From assembly GCA_965242495.1 (NCBI GenBank), contig OZ251446.1, positions 1,612,001-1,676,000 of the forward strand: a stretch of DNA of 64,000 nucleotides, given 5' to 3'. This DNA is from CBDESN01 sp965242495 (GTDB lineage: Bacteria > Pseudomonadota > Alphaproteobacteria > MPNO01). The notes beneath the pieces were generated by a model. The model saw only the letters and a list, made by a program, of their open reading frames with translations. It did no database searches and was not told the origin of the DNA. This document shows, piece after piece, positions 51,610-61,241 of the stretch. Numbering within the stretch: the first letter of the stretch is position 1; every line of letters starts with the position of its first letter. Both the position numbers and the translations under genes were made by a program.

Positions 51610-53066
51610 CGGATCACCTGGGTCGCCAGAAGGGTCGCCGCATTGGCGTCGACGATGCGCTTCTTGTCCGCGAACACGGCGTAGCCGTCGCCGCCGCCGC
51701 CGAGGAAGTCGTTGGTCGCCAGCGTATAGACCGCGTCGGGGTCGAGAGGCCTTTCGCCGCGCCGCGCTTCGACGACGCGGCCGCCCGCGGGCCGGCGCGG
51801 ATCGTAGACGACGCGGAGCCCCGAGATCTGCGGGAACCGGCCGTCGCCCGCGCTCGAAGCGCCGAGCCCGTTCTCCAACGCGGCGATCACGTCCCGACCC
51901 GTCAGCTCGATGACGATCGTCTTGTCGCCGAACGGCAGCTCGCCCAGGACGTCGCGGCGGGTGAGTTCCGCGCCCGGGGCGTAGCTGCGCTCGCCGCGGA
52001 TGCCGCCGCCGTTGACCAGGGCGATGTCCGCCCCGGTCGCGCTGCGCATGGCGTCGGCGAACAGGTTGCCGATCGCCGCCTCCCCGCCCCGGGTCGCGGC
52101 GCGACGGCTGTCGAGGGCGGTCGCGCTGACGCCGATCGCCATGTCGAGGTCGGCGGAGAGCTTGTCGAGATAGGCCCGCACCGCGGCCGCCATGGCGGGG
52201 TCCGGGTCCACCCGCGCGCTGTCGATCACGCGGAAGGCCGGGCGCCAGACGAAGCGCTTCTCGCCCCGGCGTTCGACTTCGTCGAGCCGGAGATCGATCG
52301 CCGTGACCCATTCCGCCTGCGCGCCCGATTCGGCGAACAGCGTCCTGCCGTCGTAATCGACCCGCAGCATGTGGTCGTCGCCGCTCAACAGGACGTCGAT
52401 GGCGGCGTCCGCCCGCAGCGCGGCGTCCTCGTCGGAGTCGGTATGGGCGAGGGCGATCACCAGATCGGCGCCGGCCGCGCGCAGCGCGCGCGCCTGCTCG
52501 CGGGCGACCTCGACGACGGGACGGAAGGCGACGCCGCCGGGGCTCGACTTGATCGCAGTGCTCGGGGTGGTGAGCCCGAACACGCCGACCGAGAACCGAC
52601 CGACGGCGGTCAGCATCGACGCCCGGGCGCCGTCCACGATCTCGCCGTCGGCATCCCTGCTGTTGGCGCTGAGGATGGGAAACGCCGCCTCGGCGATGCG
52701 CCGCTTCGCGACCTCCGGCCCGAAGTCGAACTCGTGGTTGCCGAGCGCCATCGCGCTGAGGCCGAGCCGGTTCAGGAGGTCGATCATATGCGCGCCCTTG
52801 TCGAACCCCGACAGCAGCGACGGCGAGATCGCATCGCCGGCGAAGGTGACCAGGAGATGCCGGGCGCGCTCGCGCTCGGCCGCGATCACCGCGGCCAGCC
52901 TGGCCATGCCGCCGCGGCCTTCCTTCTCCTCCATCCGGTCGAGATCGTTGAAGTGCACGATCGTGAGCGACGCGGGCGCGGCGAATCCGTCGTCCGGCGC
53001 GGCGCCGCAGCCGGCGGCGGCGACCGCCGCGGCCGCGAGAACGAGTCGCTTACGGACGAGTCGCAT
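51546..53066 (-). CDS. 5'-nucleotidase / metallophosphoesterase lipoprotein
   Basis: A 506-residue exported phosphoesterase with the N-terminal calcineurin-like domain and a C-terminal 5'-nucleotidase domain. A lipobox (AAAGC, Cys20) predicts lipid anchoring in the envelope. Metal-site motifs are VHFNDLDRM, FAGDAISPS and ALGNHEFDFG; the first lacks the usual His of NDxHG. The C-terminal domain has NGGGIR and TNDFLGGGGDGY, the latter for substrate stacking. It likely releases phosphate from nucleotides outside the cytoplasm. Confidence 0.9.
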   Translation of the reverse strand: MRLVRKRLVLAAAAVAAAGCGAAPDDGFAAPASLTIVHFNDLDRMEEKEGRGGMARLAAVIAAERERARHLLVTFAGDAISPSLLSGFDKGAHMIDLLNRLGLSAMALGNHEFDFGPEVAKRRIAEAAFPILSANSRDADGEIVDGARASMLTAVGRFSVGVFGLTTPSTAIKSSPGGVAFRPVVEVAREQARALRAAGADLVIALAHTDSDEDAALRADAAIDVLLSGDDHMLRVDYDGRTLFAESGAQAEWVTAIDLRLDEVERRGEKRFVWRPAFRVIDSARVDPDPAMAAAVRAYLDKLSADLDMAIGVSATALDSRRAATRGGEAAIGNLFADAMRSATGADIALVNGGGIRGERSYAPGAELTRRDVLGELPFGDKTIVIELTGRDVIAALENGLGASSAGDGRFPQISGLRVVYDPRRPAGGRVVEARRGERPLDPDAVYTLATNDFLGGGGDGYAVFADKKRIVDANAATLLATQVIRYVADRGSVAPRIDGRLRAVE

Positions 53067-53303
53067 GGCGGATCCTCCTTGCGTTTCCGACGACGTTTCC
53101 ATCCCGGTTATGTGGGCGCGGGACGGCGAAGAACTAACCGGACGATAGCCCGAATCGACGATTCGTTCCCGCCCGGCGCAGGCTCGTTCGCCGCCTCGGG
53201 AATCGAACCGATTGCCGGCGTCGAATCCCGATTCGCGGACGGGTTTGCAAACCGGTCTTCGATAGGGTAGATACGCCGTCGGATTCAATGATCGGGTGAA
53301 CCA

Positions 53304-53618
53304 ATGACACCGGAAACTTCCAACTACATCGACGAGAGCACGCTGACGAAAGGCCAGGTCAGGAAGCTTAACGCGCTCCGCAAGTCGGTCGGCAACGCCA
53401 TCGGGGAGCGCGCGTTCGCCGACTGGATGTCGTCGCAGCGGGACGCGAAAAACCAGGCGACGGACAAGAACGCGGAAGTGATCGCCGACGCTCTCTGGAG
53501 CCTCGTCGCGCAGAACCGGCTGTCGATTCGCCGGGGCGGATACCTCGTCAAGCGCGGTCGGGGACGGGTCGTCGTCGAAGCGGCGGCACCGTCTGTTAGT
53601 TTGGACGATTTGGGGTAG
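53304..53618 (+). CDS. Unrecognised 104-residue protein
   Basis: I do not recognise this protein. It is a mostly helical, basic small protein (KGQVRKLNALRKSVGNAIGE, later LSIRRGGYLVKRGRGR) with no signal peptide and no Cys. Codon use differs somewhat from the neighbours (more AAG/AAC, lower GC), which may mark acquired DNA. The upstream 237 bp hold no clear promoter. The middle SQRDAKNQATDKNAEVIADAL could be an amphipathic helix. A DNA- or RNA-binding role is only a guess from charge. Confidence 0.6.
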   Translation: MTPETSNYIDESTLTKGQVRKLNALRKSVGNAIGERAFADWMSSQRDAKNQATDKNAEVIADALWSLVAQNRLSIRRGGYLVKRGRGRVVVEAAAPSVSLDDLG

Positions 53619-53700
53619 CAAGCAAGCGCGGGCAGGGACGGGCCTCGAAGAGGCGTAGCCGCGACCCCGACGTTTCGGAGGACGTCGCCGGCGCGGCGCG

Positions 53701-54450
53701 CTAGGTCGTCACCGCTCCGCCGTTGACGGCGACGACCTCGCCGGCGACGAAGCGCGCGGCGTCGGAAATCAGGAAGCGCGCTACGTCGGCGACCTCTTCG
53801 GGCGCGCCGATGCGGCCGAGCGGCGACCGGCGGCGGACGTCTTCGCGGGCCTCCTCGCTATAGCGGGCGATCATCGGGGTCTCGGTAGAGCCGGGGCTGA
53901 CCGCGTTGACCCGGATCCCGAGCGGCCCCAGCGAACGGGCCAGGGCGCGCGTCAACGCGATCACGGCGCCTTTGGAGGCGACGTAGGCGGCGTCGCCCCG
54001 GCCGTCGCCGCCGACGCCGGAGACGTAGATCGACCCGGACGCCGTGAGCACGATCGCGCCCTCGCCCCGCCGGGCCATCGGTTCGGCGGCGGCCTGGGCG
54101 ATCAGAAACGACCCGGTGACGTTGACCGACAGCACGCGGTCGAAGTCCCGCGCGTCGAGCTCGCGCCACGTCTTGGCCGAATGGATTCCGGCGAAGTGGA
54201 TCAGCGCGTCGAGTCCGCCGAAGCGTTCGACCGCGGCTTCGACGGCGGCTTGGCAGGCGTCGGCGTCGGATATGTCGGCGGCGAGGCGCAGCAGATCGCC
54301 CCCGCCCCCGGGATGGGCCGCGGCGAGCGCGTCGTCGCGGAGGTCGAGCGCCGCGACCCGGTGGCCGTCGGCCGCGAGGTCGCGCGCGCAGGCGAGTCCG
54401 ATGCCGCTCGCGGCGCCGGTGACCAGGACGGTCCGGACCGGTTCGTTCAT
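53701..54450 (-). CDS. SDR-family oxidoreductase
   Basis: A 249-residue classical short-chain dehydrogenase. TGAASGIG near residues 11-18 binds NAD(P), LIHFAG stands in place of NNAG, and the active site is Ser in TASGSIYVSG with YVASK. The C-terminus ends VAGEVVAVNGG. The ATG overlaps the stop of the TTC38-like gene (ATGA), so both belong to one minus-strand operon. The substrate is unknown. Confidence 0.92.
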   Translation of the reverse strand: MNEPVRTVLVTGAASGIGLACARDLAADGHRVAALDLRDDALAAAHPGGGGDLLRLAADISDADACQAAVEAAVERFGGLDALIHFAGIHSAKTWRELDARDFDRVLSVNVTGSFLIAQAAAEPMARRGEGAIVLTASGSIYVSGVGGDGRGDAAYVASKGAVIALTRALARSLGPLGIRVNAVSPGSTETPMIARYSEEAREDVRRRSPLGRIGAPEEVADVARFLISDAARFVAGEVVAVNGGAVTT

Positions 54451-55847
54451 GCGCTGTCCCCTCCCCTTCGTTCGGTCTCCGGCCGCGACGCAAGCAGGCC
54501 GCCGGCCGTCGCCTCCGCCGCCGCCGCCCCTTCGGCGTCGCCCAGCGCGCCCAGCACCCCGGCGTAGCGCCGCCACGACAGGCCGGAACGGGGGCGCAGA
54601 CGGACGCGCTCCGACAGCAGCGCCCGCGCCATGGCCGGGCGGTCGGCGGCGATGGCGGCGTGAATCAGCATCTGCTCGAACAGGTCGCGCTGCGCATGGC
54701 TGCCGCCGATGCGGCGAAGCGCGCGGCGCAGCGGATACAGAAGGTCCGCCGCGCGCCCGAAGTCGCCCCGCCGCGACGCGACGATCGCATCGCACAACGC
54801 GAGGCCGCAGTCGCGCATGACCGCGGCTTGGGTCTCGCCGCCGGCCCCGGCGTAGCGCGCCGCCGACTCCAGGGCGACGCCCAGCGCGCGGGCCGCCGAC
54901 GGTTCGTCGGACGACGCCAGAGCGAGCACGTAATGCGCGTCGGCGAACACCAGCATGTGGTCGATGCGCTCGGCCGAACGCGCGGCGAGTTCCGACCACC
55001 GGTCCCCCGACTCGACGCCTTCGCTTTCGAGCCGCCACAACAACGACGCCGCGTTGGCGATGTCGAGATATTCCGAGGTCGACTCGCGGCGTATCTCGCG
55101 GTCGTACAGGTCGAGCGCCGCGTCGAACGCGCCGAGTTCGAGCTGGAACAACGCTCGATGCCACCAGACGTGACGGACGAAATGGTTGACCGCGCCCCAA
55201 TGCGACGCCAAGCCGTCGATCCAGGCGCCGCCCTCGCGCTGGCGCCCGGTCGTCTCCAGGACGTGGGTCACGGCATGGGCGGCCCAGACGTCGGCCGGGT
55301 TGCGTTCGACCGCGCGCCGGCCCAGCGTCTCGGCCTCGTCGACGGCGCCGCATTCTTCGAGCCCGAACGCCTGCATCCCGAGGACGAAGCCGAAGCCCGG
55401 AACCGCCTCGTCCCAGGCGTGAAGGACCCTGGCGACGTTGCCGCGCAAACCCGCGCCGTCGCCGGAATAGAGATGCCAGTACTCCGCGAGCTTGAGCGCC
55501 GCCGCGTCGCGCGGATAGTCGATCAGAATCGCGTTCCAGCGAGCGAGCGCGCCGGCGGCGTCGCCGCCGCACCACGCTTCGAGCGCCGCGATATGGAGAC
55601 TCTCGCGCGGGTTCGCCCGGTCGCGCCCGGCGGCGAGGGCGGCGTCCAGCGACCGGCGCGCCCGCGCCGCCAGTTCGCGGTTGGCGAACAGCAACAGGAA
55701 ATAGCCGCGCAATACGTGGCCCAGGATCAGTTCGGGATCGGCGGCGAGGGCGGCCTTGAGATGGTCTCCCGGATCGGTTCGCAGGCCGAGATAGGCCGTG
55801 ACCGCGGCGTCGAGGGCCGCCGCGGCGTCCGGGTTCGCCGCCGTCAC
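54447..55847 (-). CDS. TTC38-like tetratricopeptide protein
   Basis: A 466-residue helical-repeat protein of the TTC38 family. The conserved region ESLHIAALEAWCGGDAAGAL, LGMQAFGLEECG, AVTHVLETTGR and FVRHVWWHRALF is recognisable. The GTG at 55847 is preferred: it gives the family length, and earlier codons run into the region before the divergent amidohydrolase gene. The family has no settled function; a scaffold role is possible. The downstream SDR is translationally coupled. Confidence 0.83.
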   Translation of the reverse strand: MTAANPDAAAALDAAVTAYLGLRTDPGDHLKAALAADPELILGHVLRGYFLLLFANRELAARARRSLDAALAAGRDRANPRESLHIAALEAWCGGDAAGALARWNAILIDYPRDAAALKLAEYWHLYSGDGAGLRGNVARVLHAWDEAVPGFGFVLGMQAFGLEECGAVDEAETLGRRAVERNPADVWAAHAVTHVLETTGRQREGGAWIDGLASHWGAVNHFVRHVWWHRALFQLELGAFDAALDLYDREIRRESTSEYLDIANAASLLWRLESEGVESGDRWSELAARSAERIDHMLVFADAHYVLALASSDEPSAARALGVALESAARYAGAGGETQAAVMRDCGLALCDAIVASRRGDFGRAADLLYPLRRALRRIGGSHAQRDLFEQMLIHAAIAADRPAMARALLSERVRLRPRSGLSWRRYAGVLGALGDAEGAAAAEATAGGLLASRPETERRGGDSA

Positions 55848-56026
55848 TTCGAGCCCTCTCGAATCCCGTGGCAAGATCGTCCCTCCCCTCCGCCGCGCCG
55901 ACGCCGCGGGCACGCTATCACGACGCGAGGGCGCAGGCATGGGGCGCCCGCGTCCGGCGAAACCGGTATCTTCGGGCCGCGGGGGCCGATACAGTCGGCA
56001 TTCGAGTCCCGATCGGGGAGACCGCG

Positions 56027-57556
56027 ATGACCGCGCGCGCGGACGGCCCGGCGTATCGCCGCCTGCATGGCTGCCGCATCCTCGCCTGCGACGCGGAGGG
56101 AAGCTGCTTCGAGCCGGGCGAGCTGTGGCTCCGCGGCGACCGGATCGCCGCATTGGGGCCGGTCGGGGCCGCGTCGCCGCCGGACGGGGCGGAGTCGGCC
56201 GGGCCGGTCGAACAGGTCGATCTGTCCGGACGGATCGTCATTCCCGGGCTCGTCAACGCGCACGCCCATTCCTACGCCGCGCTGCTCAAAGGGACCGTCG
56301 ACACCCTGCCCCTCGACGTCTACATGCTGCACGTCATCGCCAAGGGGGCCGAACGGAGCGCGCGCGAGGTCTATGTCAGCGCGCTGCTCGACTGCATCAC
56401 CATGATCCGCAGCGGGACGACCGCGGTGATCGATCATTTCTCCCACCGGCCGATCGTCACCGACGAGGCGCTCGACGCGGTGATGCGGGCGTTCTACGAC
56501 AGCGGCATGCGCGCCGCGGTGGCGCCGATGTTCGCCGACCTCCCCTATCTCGAAACGATCCCGCTCGACCCGGGCTCGCTGCCGGCCGAAGTCCGGGACG
56601 CATACGCCAAGGCGCCCCGCCCGGCCCCCGACGACTATTTCGCCGTGGTCGAGCGGGCGCTGGGCGGGCTCGAGCGGTTCGGCGGCCGCATCGGACTGCT
56701 GCTGGGCGTCGACGGACCGCAGCGCTGCTCGGCCGAACTGCTCGACATGACCGGCGATTTCCAGCGCGACCACCGGCTGGGGCTGCACACCCACATGCTG
56801 GAGACCAAGACCCAGGCCGCGATGGCCGGGCCGCGCGGGCTGGTCCGCGCGCTCGCCGACCGGTCCATCCTCGACGACCGAAGCAGCCTGGTCCACTTCA
56901 TCTGGTGCGGCGAGGACGACATCGCCGCCGCCCGCGAGGCGGGAGTCACGCTGGTTCACTGCCCGTCGAGCACGTTGCTGGTCGGCTCGGGGCTCAGCCC
57001 GACCCTGCGGCTGCATCGGGCCGGGCTGGCGCTCGCCGCCGGCACCGACGGGGCCAATTGCGGACCGGTCAACATGTTCGACAAGATCCGCATGGCCTGC
57101 CAGCTCCAGCACGCGACCGAGCCCGACTTCGAGGCTTGGCTGCCGGCCGGCGAGCTGTTTCGCACCCTGCTCGCGGGCGGCGCGCGGGCGCTCGGCTGTG
57201 CCGGGGAAATCGGCGTCCTCGCCGCCGGGGCCAAGGCCGACCTCACGGTGCTCGATCCGGCGAGCCACTGGCATCGGCCGATGGGGGACGTGTGGTCCCA
57301 CGTCGTTCATTACGAGTCGGGCGCCGGCGTGGAAAGCGTCTATGTCGATGGCCGTCCGGTGCTCGACCGGGGGACGATCACGACCTTCGACGAGGCGGCG
57401 ATCCTCGCCGAGGCCGAAGAGATCGCGGCCCGCAAGCGCGCCGATCATCCCGCGGCCGAGGCGGCGATCGCGCGCCAATATCCCGCGTTCCGCGACATGG
57501 TGGTCGAGACCAACCGGCGGCAGGACGGGATGGACCGCCTGTTCCGGCTGCCGTGA
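56027..57556 (+). CDS. Amidohydrolase (ATZ/TRZ-type) 1
   Basis: A 509-residue metal-dependent hydrolase of the amidohydrolase superfamily, subgroup of chlorohydrolases and deaminases such as atrazine chlorohydrolase and guanine deaminase. The metal site has His79 and His81 (NAHAHS), a His in GLHTHMLETK, a His in LVHFIW and the Asp in AGTDGAN. The two ends form the small beta-sandwich. It is followed after 11 bp by a paralogue and then an SDR. Deamination of a ring or dechlorination is plausible. Confidence 0.9.
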   Translation: MTARADGPAYRRLHGCRILACDAEGSCFEPGELWLRGDRIAALGPVGAASPPDGAESAGPVEQVDLSGRIVIPGLVNAHAHSYAALLKGTVDTLPLDVYMLHVIAKGAERSAREVYVSALLDCITMIRSGTTAVIDHFSHRPIVTDEALDAVMRAFYDSGMRAAVAPMFADLPYLETIPLDPGSLPAEVRDAYAKAPRPAPDDYFAVVERALGGLERFGGRIGLLLGVDGPQRCSAELLDMTGDFQRDHRLGLHTHMLETKTQAAMAGPRGLVRALADRSILDDRSSLVHFIWCGEDDIAAAREAGVTLVHCPSSTLLVGSGLSPTLRLHRAGLALAAGTDGANCGPVNMFDKIRMACQLQHATEPDFEAWLPAGELFRTLLAGGARALGCAGEIGVLAAGAKADLTVLDPASHWHRPMGDVWSHVVHYESGAGVESVYVDGRPVLDRGTITTFDEAAILAEAEEIAARKRADHPAAEAAIARQYPAFRDMVVETNRRQDGMDRLFRLP

Positions 57557-57567
57557 GGAGGCCGACG

Positions 57568-59046
57568 ATGGCCCGATCCGTCGTCATCCGCGACTGCCAG
57601 GCGCTGACGCCGGCGGAGGACGGGTTGCGGCTCACGGCCTGCGACATCGTGGTCGCGGACGGGAGGATCGCCGCCCTGGCGGCGCCCGGCGCGGCGCCGG
57701 CCGACCCCGATGCAGAGACCCTGCCGGGCGGCGGCCGCCTGGCGGTTCCCGGCCTGGTCAACGCGCACACCCATTCGCCGTCCAACCTGCTGCGCGGCAC
57801 CGCCGACGGCATGGGCCATGTCGGCTTCATGTGGGCGAACCAGGCCGACAACGTCGGGCGCAGCGACGAGGAAGCTTATGTCAGCGCCATGCTGGGAGCG
57901 CTCGACATGATCCGCTCCGGCGTCACCGGCGCGATCGACCATTACCCGGAGCAGAACTGTACGGTCGAGGCGGTCGCCCCGGTCGCGCGCGCCTATGCCG
58001 ACAGCGGGATGCGGGCGGCGATCGCGCTGCGCATCTTCGACCGGGGCTATGACGACATCGACCCCGCCAATATCGACGGGGCGGAGCCGGCCCTGGCGGC
58101 GGAACTCGCCGAGGAGAACCCGCTCCGGCCTCTGCCCGCGGACGAGCTCGGCGCCATGTGCGTCGAGACCGCGCGCCGCTGGCACGGACACGAGGGACGC
58201 ATCGCGATCTTCCCCGCGCCGTCCAACCCGATGCGCTGCTCGGACGAGCTGCTGTCGCTCTGCCACCGGATCGCCGAAGAGCGCGATCTGGGGCTCCACT
58301 GCCACCTGCTGGAGACGCGCATCCAGAAGGAGATCGCGGCGGCGCGCTATGGCCGGTCGATGGTGGCCCATATGGACGAGCTGGGCGTCCTGGGCCCCCG
58401 CTGGTCGCTCGCTCACAGCGTCTGGGTGGACCCGCCCGACGTCGAACGCCTCGCCGAGCGCAAGGCGGTCGTGGTGCACAATCCGCACAGCAACGCCAAG
58501 ATCGGGGCCGGCGTGGCCCCGGTCGCGTCGATGATCGAGCGCGGCGTCCCGGTGGCGTTGGGAAGCGACGGCGCCAACACCAACGACACGCTCAACCTGC
58601 ACGAGGCGATGAGCCTGGCGCTCCTGCTGCCGCGCATCGCCGGGCATGGCGCCGCGGCATGGCCGGACGCCCGCGCGGCGCTCGACATGGCGACGCTGGG
58701 CGGGGCCGCGGCGATGCAGGCCGCCGGCCGGCAAGGCGCGATCGCGCCCGGGATGCGGGCGGATCTGGCGCTCTACGACCTCGCCTCGCCGACCCTCGCG
58801 CCGCTGAACGATCCGGTGCAGCAGCTGGTGTTCTCGGAGCGCGGGCGATCGGTCGAGACGGTGCTGGTGGCCGGCGAGATCGTCTATCGCGACGGCCGGT
58901 TCGCGTCGGCGGACGTGGATGCGGTGATCCGCGACGCCTCGCGGCTGCGCCGGGGCCAGATCGCACGCAACCCGCGGCTACGCCGGTTCGCGCAACGGCT
59001 GGACGAGGCGCAGCGGCGCGCTGGCGGAGGACGCAATGGAGCTTGA
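57568..59046 (+). CDS. Amidohydrolase (ATZ/TRZ-type) 2
   Basis: A 492-residue paralogue of the preceding enzyme with the same metal motifs: His67 and His69 (NAHTHS), GLHCHLLETR, LAHSVW and GSDGANTND. The ATG at 57568 has GAGGAGGC a few bases ahead. The stop overlaps the next SDR gene by 11 bases. Two different amidohydrolases in a row may act on successive or alternative substrates of the same pathway. Confidence 0.9.
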   Translation: MARSVVIRDCQALTPAEDGLRLTACDIVVADGRIAALAAPGAAPADPDAETLPGGGRLAVPGLVNAHTHSPSNLLRGTADGMGHVGFMWANQADNVGRSDEEAYVSAMLGALDMIRSGVTGAIDHYPEQNCTVEAVAPVARAYADSGMRAAIALRIFDRGYDDIDPANIDGAEPALAAELAEENPLRPLPADELGAMCVETARRWHGHEGRIAIFPAPSNPMRCSDELLSLCHRIAEERDLGLHCHLLETRIQKEIAAARYGRSMVAHMDELGVLGPRWSLAHSVWVDPPDVERLAERKAVVVHNPHSNAKIGAGVAPVASMIERGVPVALGSDGANTNDTLNLHEAMSLALLLPRIAGHGAAAWPDARAALDMATLGGAAAMQAAGRQGAIAPGMRADLALYDLASPTLAPLNDPVQQLVFSERGRSVETVLVAGEIVYRDGRFASADVDAVIRDASRLRRGQIARNPRLRRFAQRLDEAQRRAGGGRNGA

Positions 59047-59818
59047 CGGCAAGGTCGCGGTCGTCACCGGACCGGCCAAGGGAATGGGCGCCGCGATCAC
59101 GTTGGCCCTCGCGCGCGAAGGCGCCGACTTGGTGCTCGCCGGGCGCGACATGCCGCCGATCGAGGCGGTCGTCGACGCGGCGCGGGCGCTCCGCCGGCGG
59201 GTGCTCCCGGTCCGCTGCGACGTGACCGACCCGGCCGAGGTGGACGCCATGGTTCAAGCGGGTCTCGATGCGTTCGACGGGCGGATCGACGTCCTGGTCA
59301 ACGTCGCCGGCGGCGTCGGGCCGCTGGAGACCGCCGCCTGGGACACCGCGCCCGAGGAGTTCGACCGCGTCGTCGCGGTCAACATGAAGGGGTGCTTCCT
59401 CACGATGCGCGCGGTCCTGCCGACCATGATCCGCCGGCGGAGCGGCAAGATCGTCCATGTCGGGGGCACGTTCGGCCTCAAGGGCCAAGCCCTCCGGATG
59501 GCCTACAGCGCGTCGAAATGGGGTCTGCGCGGCATCACCCGCTCGACCGCCCTCGAGGTCGGGCGGTACAACGTCAACGTCAACAACGTGTGCCCGGCCA
59601 TGGTCGAAGGCCCGCGCTTCGACGCCGTGTGCCAGGCGCGGGCCGGGCGGCTGGGCGTGACGCCCGACGAGATCCGCGCCGAGTACGAGTCGCAATACGC
59701 GCTGCGCCGCATCTCGACCGGCGACGACGTGGCCAACGCGGTCGTGTTCCTGGCCAGCGAACGGGCGCGCCAGATCACCGGACAGGACATCGCGGTGGAC
59801 GGCGGCTCCGTGATCTGA
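59036..59818 (+). CDS. SDR-family oxidoreductase
   Basis: A 260-residue short-chain dehydrogenase. The cofactor motif is TGPAKGMG (residues 11-18), the active-site Tyr and Lys are in YSASK, and the usual NNAG reads NVAGG. The catalytic Ser position is occupied by Gly or Thr (VGGTFGL), so the proton relay may be atypical. It overlaps the amidohydrolase gene by 11 bases and should be translated together with it. It ends with ITGQDIAVDGG. Confidence 0.9.
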   Translation: MELDGKVAVVTGPAKGMGAAITLALAREGADLVLAGRDMPPIEAVVDAARALRRRVLPVRCDVTDPAEVDAMVQAGLDAFDGRIDVLVNVAGGVGPLETAAWDTAPEEFDRVVAVNMKGCFLTMRAVLPTMIRRRSGKIVHVGGTFGLKGQALRMAYSASKWGLRGITRSTALEVGRYNVNVNNVCPAMVEGPRFDAVCQARAGRLGVTPDEIRAEYESQYALRRISTGDDVANAVVFLASERARQITGQDIAVDGGSVI

Positions 59819-59881
59819 CCCGCGCCATGGCTTCCCGCCCGGACGGGGACGTGAGCTTCTTTTGATGTTCATGCATGACAC

Positions 59882-59956
59882 ACAAACTGCGTTTTCGCTC
59901 ACTTTTCCGGAAAAATGGTCGACAACGCAGTTTGTCGCTCACAAGTGAGCGACAAA
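59882..59956. promoter_or_regulatory. Two overlapping inverted repeats before the fic gene
   Basis: The first has perfect 12-base arms ACAAACTGCGTT (59882-59893) and the complement at 59924-59935. The second has perfect 12-base arms TTTGTCGCTCAC (59931-59942) and its complement (59945-59956) with only two bases between. They share TTTGT, so as RNA hairpins they would exclude each other. The half-site TCGCTCACTT occurs also at 59895. The Fic protein ends in a winged-helix-like domain, so an autoregulatory operator is likely. Confidence 0.65.
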
Positions 59957-59990
59957 ACGGCCCAAAGAGGTTCCAGGGCAGAGAGGATCG

Positions 59991-61103
59991 ATGGCGCCGG
60001 TTCATTACCACGAAGGGCGGTTCTCGCCCGAACGCCTCGACTGGCAGGCGCTGATCCCGCTGATCGGCCCGGCGGCCGGAGCGGTCGCGCGTTATGACGG
60101 GATGCTCGCCGCCATACCCAATCCCGACGTTCTGCTCGCGCCCCTGGCGACCCAGGAGGCGGTGCTCTCCTCGCGCATCGAAGGTACCCAGGCCACTATG
60201 GGCGAGGTGTTGGAATTCCAGGCTGGGCAGCAGCCGCCCTCGCCCGAACGCCGGGACGACATCCACGAAGTGCTGAACTACCGCGCCGCCATGCGCCGCG
60301 CGGAGGAGATGCTGCAAGACCTGCCGCTTTCTCAGCGGGTCGTTCGGGCCGCGCACGAGGTGCTGCTGTCCGGCGTGCGCGGCGAAGGCAAGGCGCCCGG
60401 CGCATACCGGCGCATGCCCAACTGGATCGGGCCGCCCGGATGCGCCGTCGACGAGGCCACGTTCGCGCCGGTCGGGGCCGACCGTCTCGCCGACGCCATG
60501 GACGCATGGGAGCGTTACATCCATCGCGACGCGCCGGACCGGCTGGTGCAATTGGCCATCCTGCACGTCGAGTTCGAGGCCCTGCACCCGTTCCTGGACG
60601 GCAACGGCCGTCTGGGGCGTCTGCTGGCGCCTTTGTTCCTGTGGCAACACGGCGTCATCGCCCGGCCGATGTTCTATGTCAGCGCTTATTTCGAGGCCCG
60701 CCGCGACGCCTATTACGAGCGCCTGCTCGCCGTCTCGCGCGACGACGACTGGACCGGCTGGTGCCGGTTCTTTCTCGAAGCGGTGCGCGCGCAGGCCGAG
60801 GACAACTTGGCGAAGGCCAGGGCTATTCTCGAGCTGTACGACGACACGAAGCGGCGCTTGCCCGATCTGACCCGCTCGCGTTACGCCGTCCACGCCCTGG
60901 ACTGGATGTTCCAGCACCCGATCTTCAGCGGAGTCGATTTCGCCGCCTGGGCGGGCATTCCGACCGGCACGGCGCGGCGGTTCCTCAAGGTATTGTCGGA
61001 GGATGGCGTTCTACGGATCGTCCGTCCCGGTCGAGGACGCCGACCGGCAATCTTCGCGTTCCTGCACCTTCTGGATGTCGCGGAGGGGCGCAGCGCGTCT
61101 TGA
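59991..61103 (+). CDS. Fic-family AMP-transferase with built-in inhibitory motif
   Basis: A 370-residue Fic protein. The N-terminal Fic_N domain contains the inhibitory motif S-x-x-x-E-G as Ser60 to Gly65 (SSRIEG), with Glu64 blocking ATP. The core motif HPFLDGNGRLGR starts at His199, complete for AMP transfer. The C-terminal part (about 290-370) looks like a winged helix (FAAWAGIPTGTARRFLKVLSEDG). Such class II proteins need no separate antitoxin. The ATG follows the region of inverted repeats by 34 bases. Targets are unknown. Confidence 0.92.
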   Translation: MAPVHYHEGRFSPERLDWQALIPLIGPAAGAVARYDGMLAAIPNPDVLLAPLATQEAVLSSRIEGTQATMGEVLEFQAGQQPPSPERRDDIHEVLNYRAAMRRAEEMLQDLPLSQRVVRAAHEVLLSGVRGEGKAPGAYRRMPNWIGPPGCAVDEATFAPVGADRLADAMDAWERYIHRDAPDRLVQLAILHVEFEALHPFLDGNGRLGRLLAPLFLWQHGVIARPMFYVSAYFEARRDAYYERLLAVSRDDDWTGWCRFFLEAVRAQAEDNLAKARAILELYDDTKRRLPDLTRSRYAVHALDWMFQHPIFSGVDFAAWAGIPTGTARRFLKVLSEDGVLRIVRPGRGRRPAIFAFLHLLDVAEGRSAS

Positions 61104-61241
61104 CGCTCACCGGAGTACGTTTTCGGGAAGCGCCCGGCCCGCGATGGGACGAGACCGGCGCATTATTCGCAGCGTATGGAGAGGTCCTTATTCGACCCCG
61201 GAATCGGACCGAAAGCCATGCCGCTGGATCCAGCGCCAAGC

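Noticed and set aside
53170..53290. tRNA-like fragment with GGTTCGATTCC and a TTTGCAAA loop on the minus strand
   Set aside because: The T stem does not pair well and no acceptor stem can be formed; at best it is a decayed fragment.
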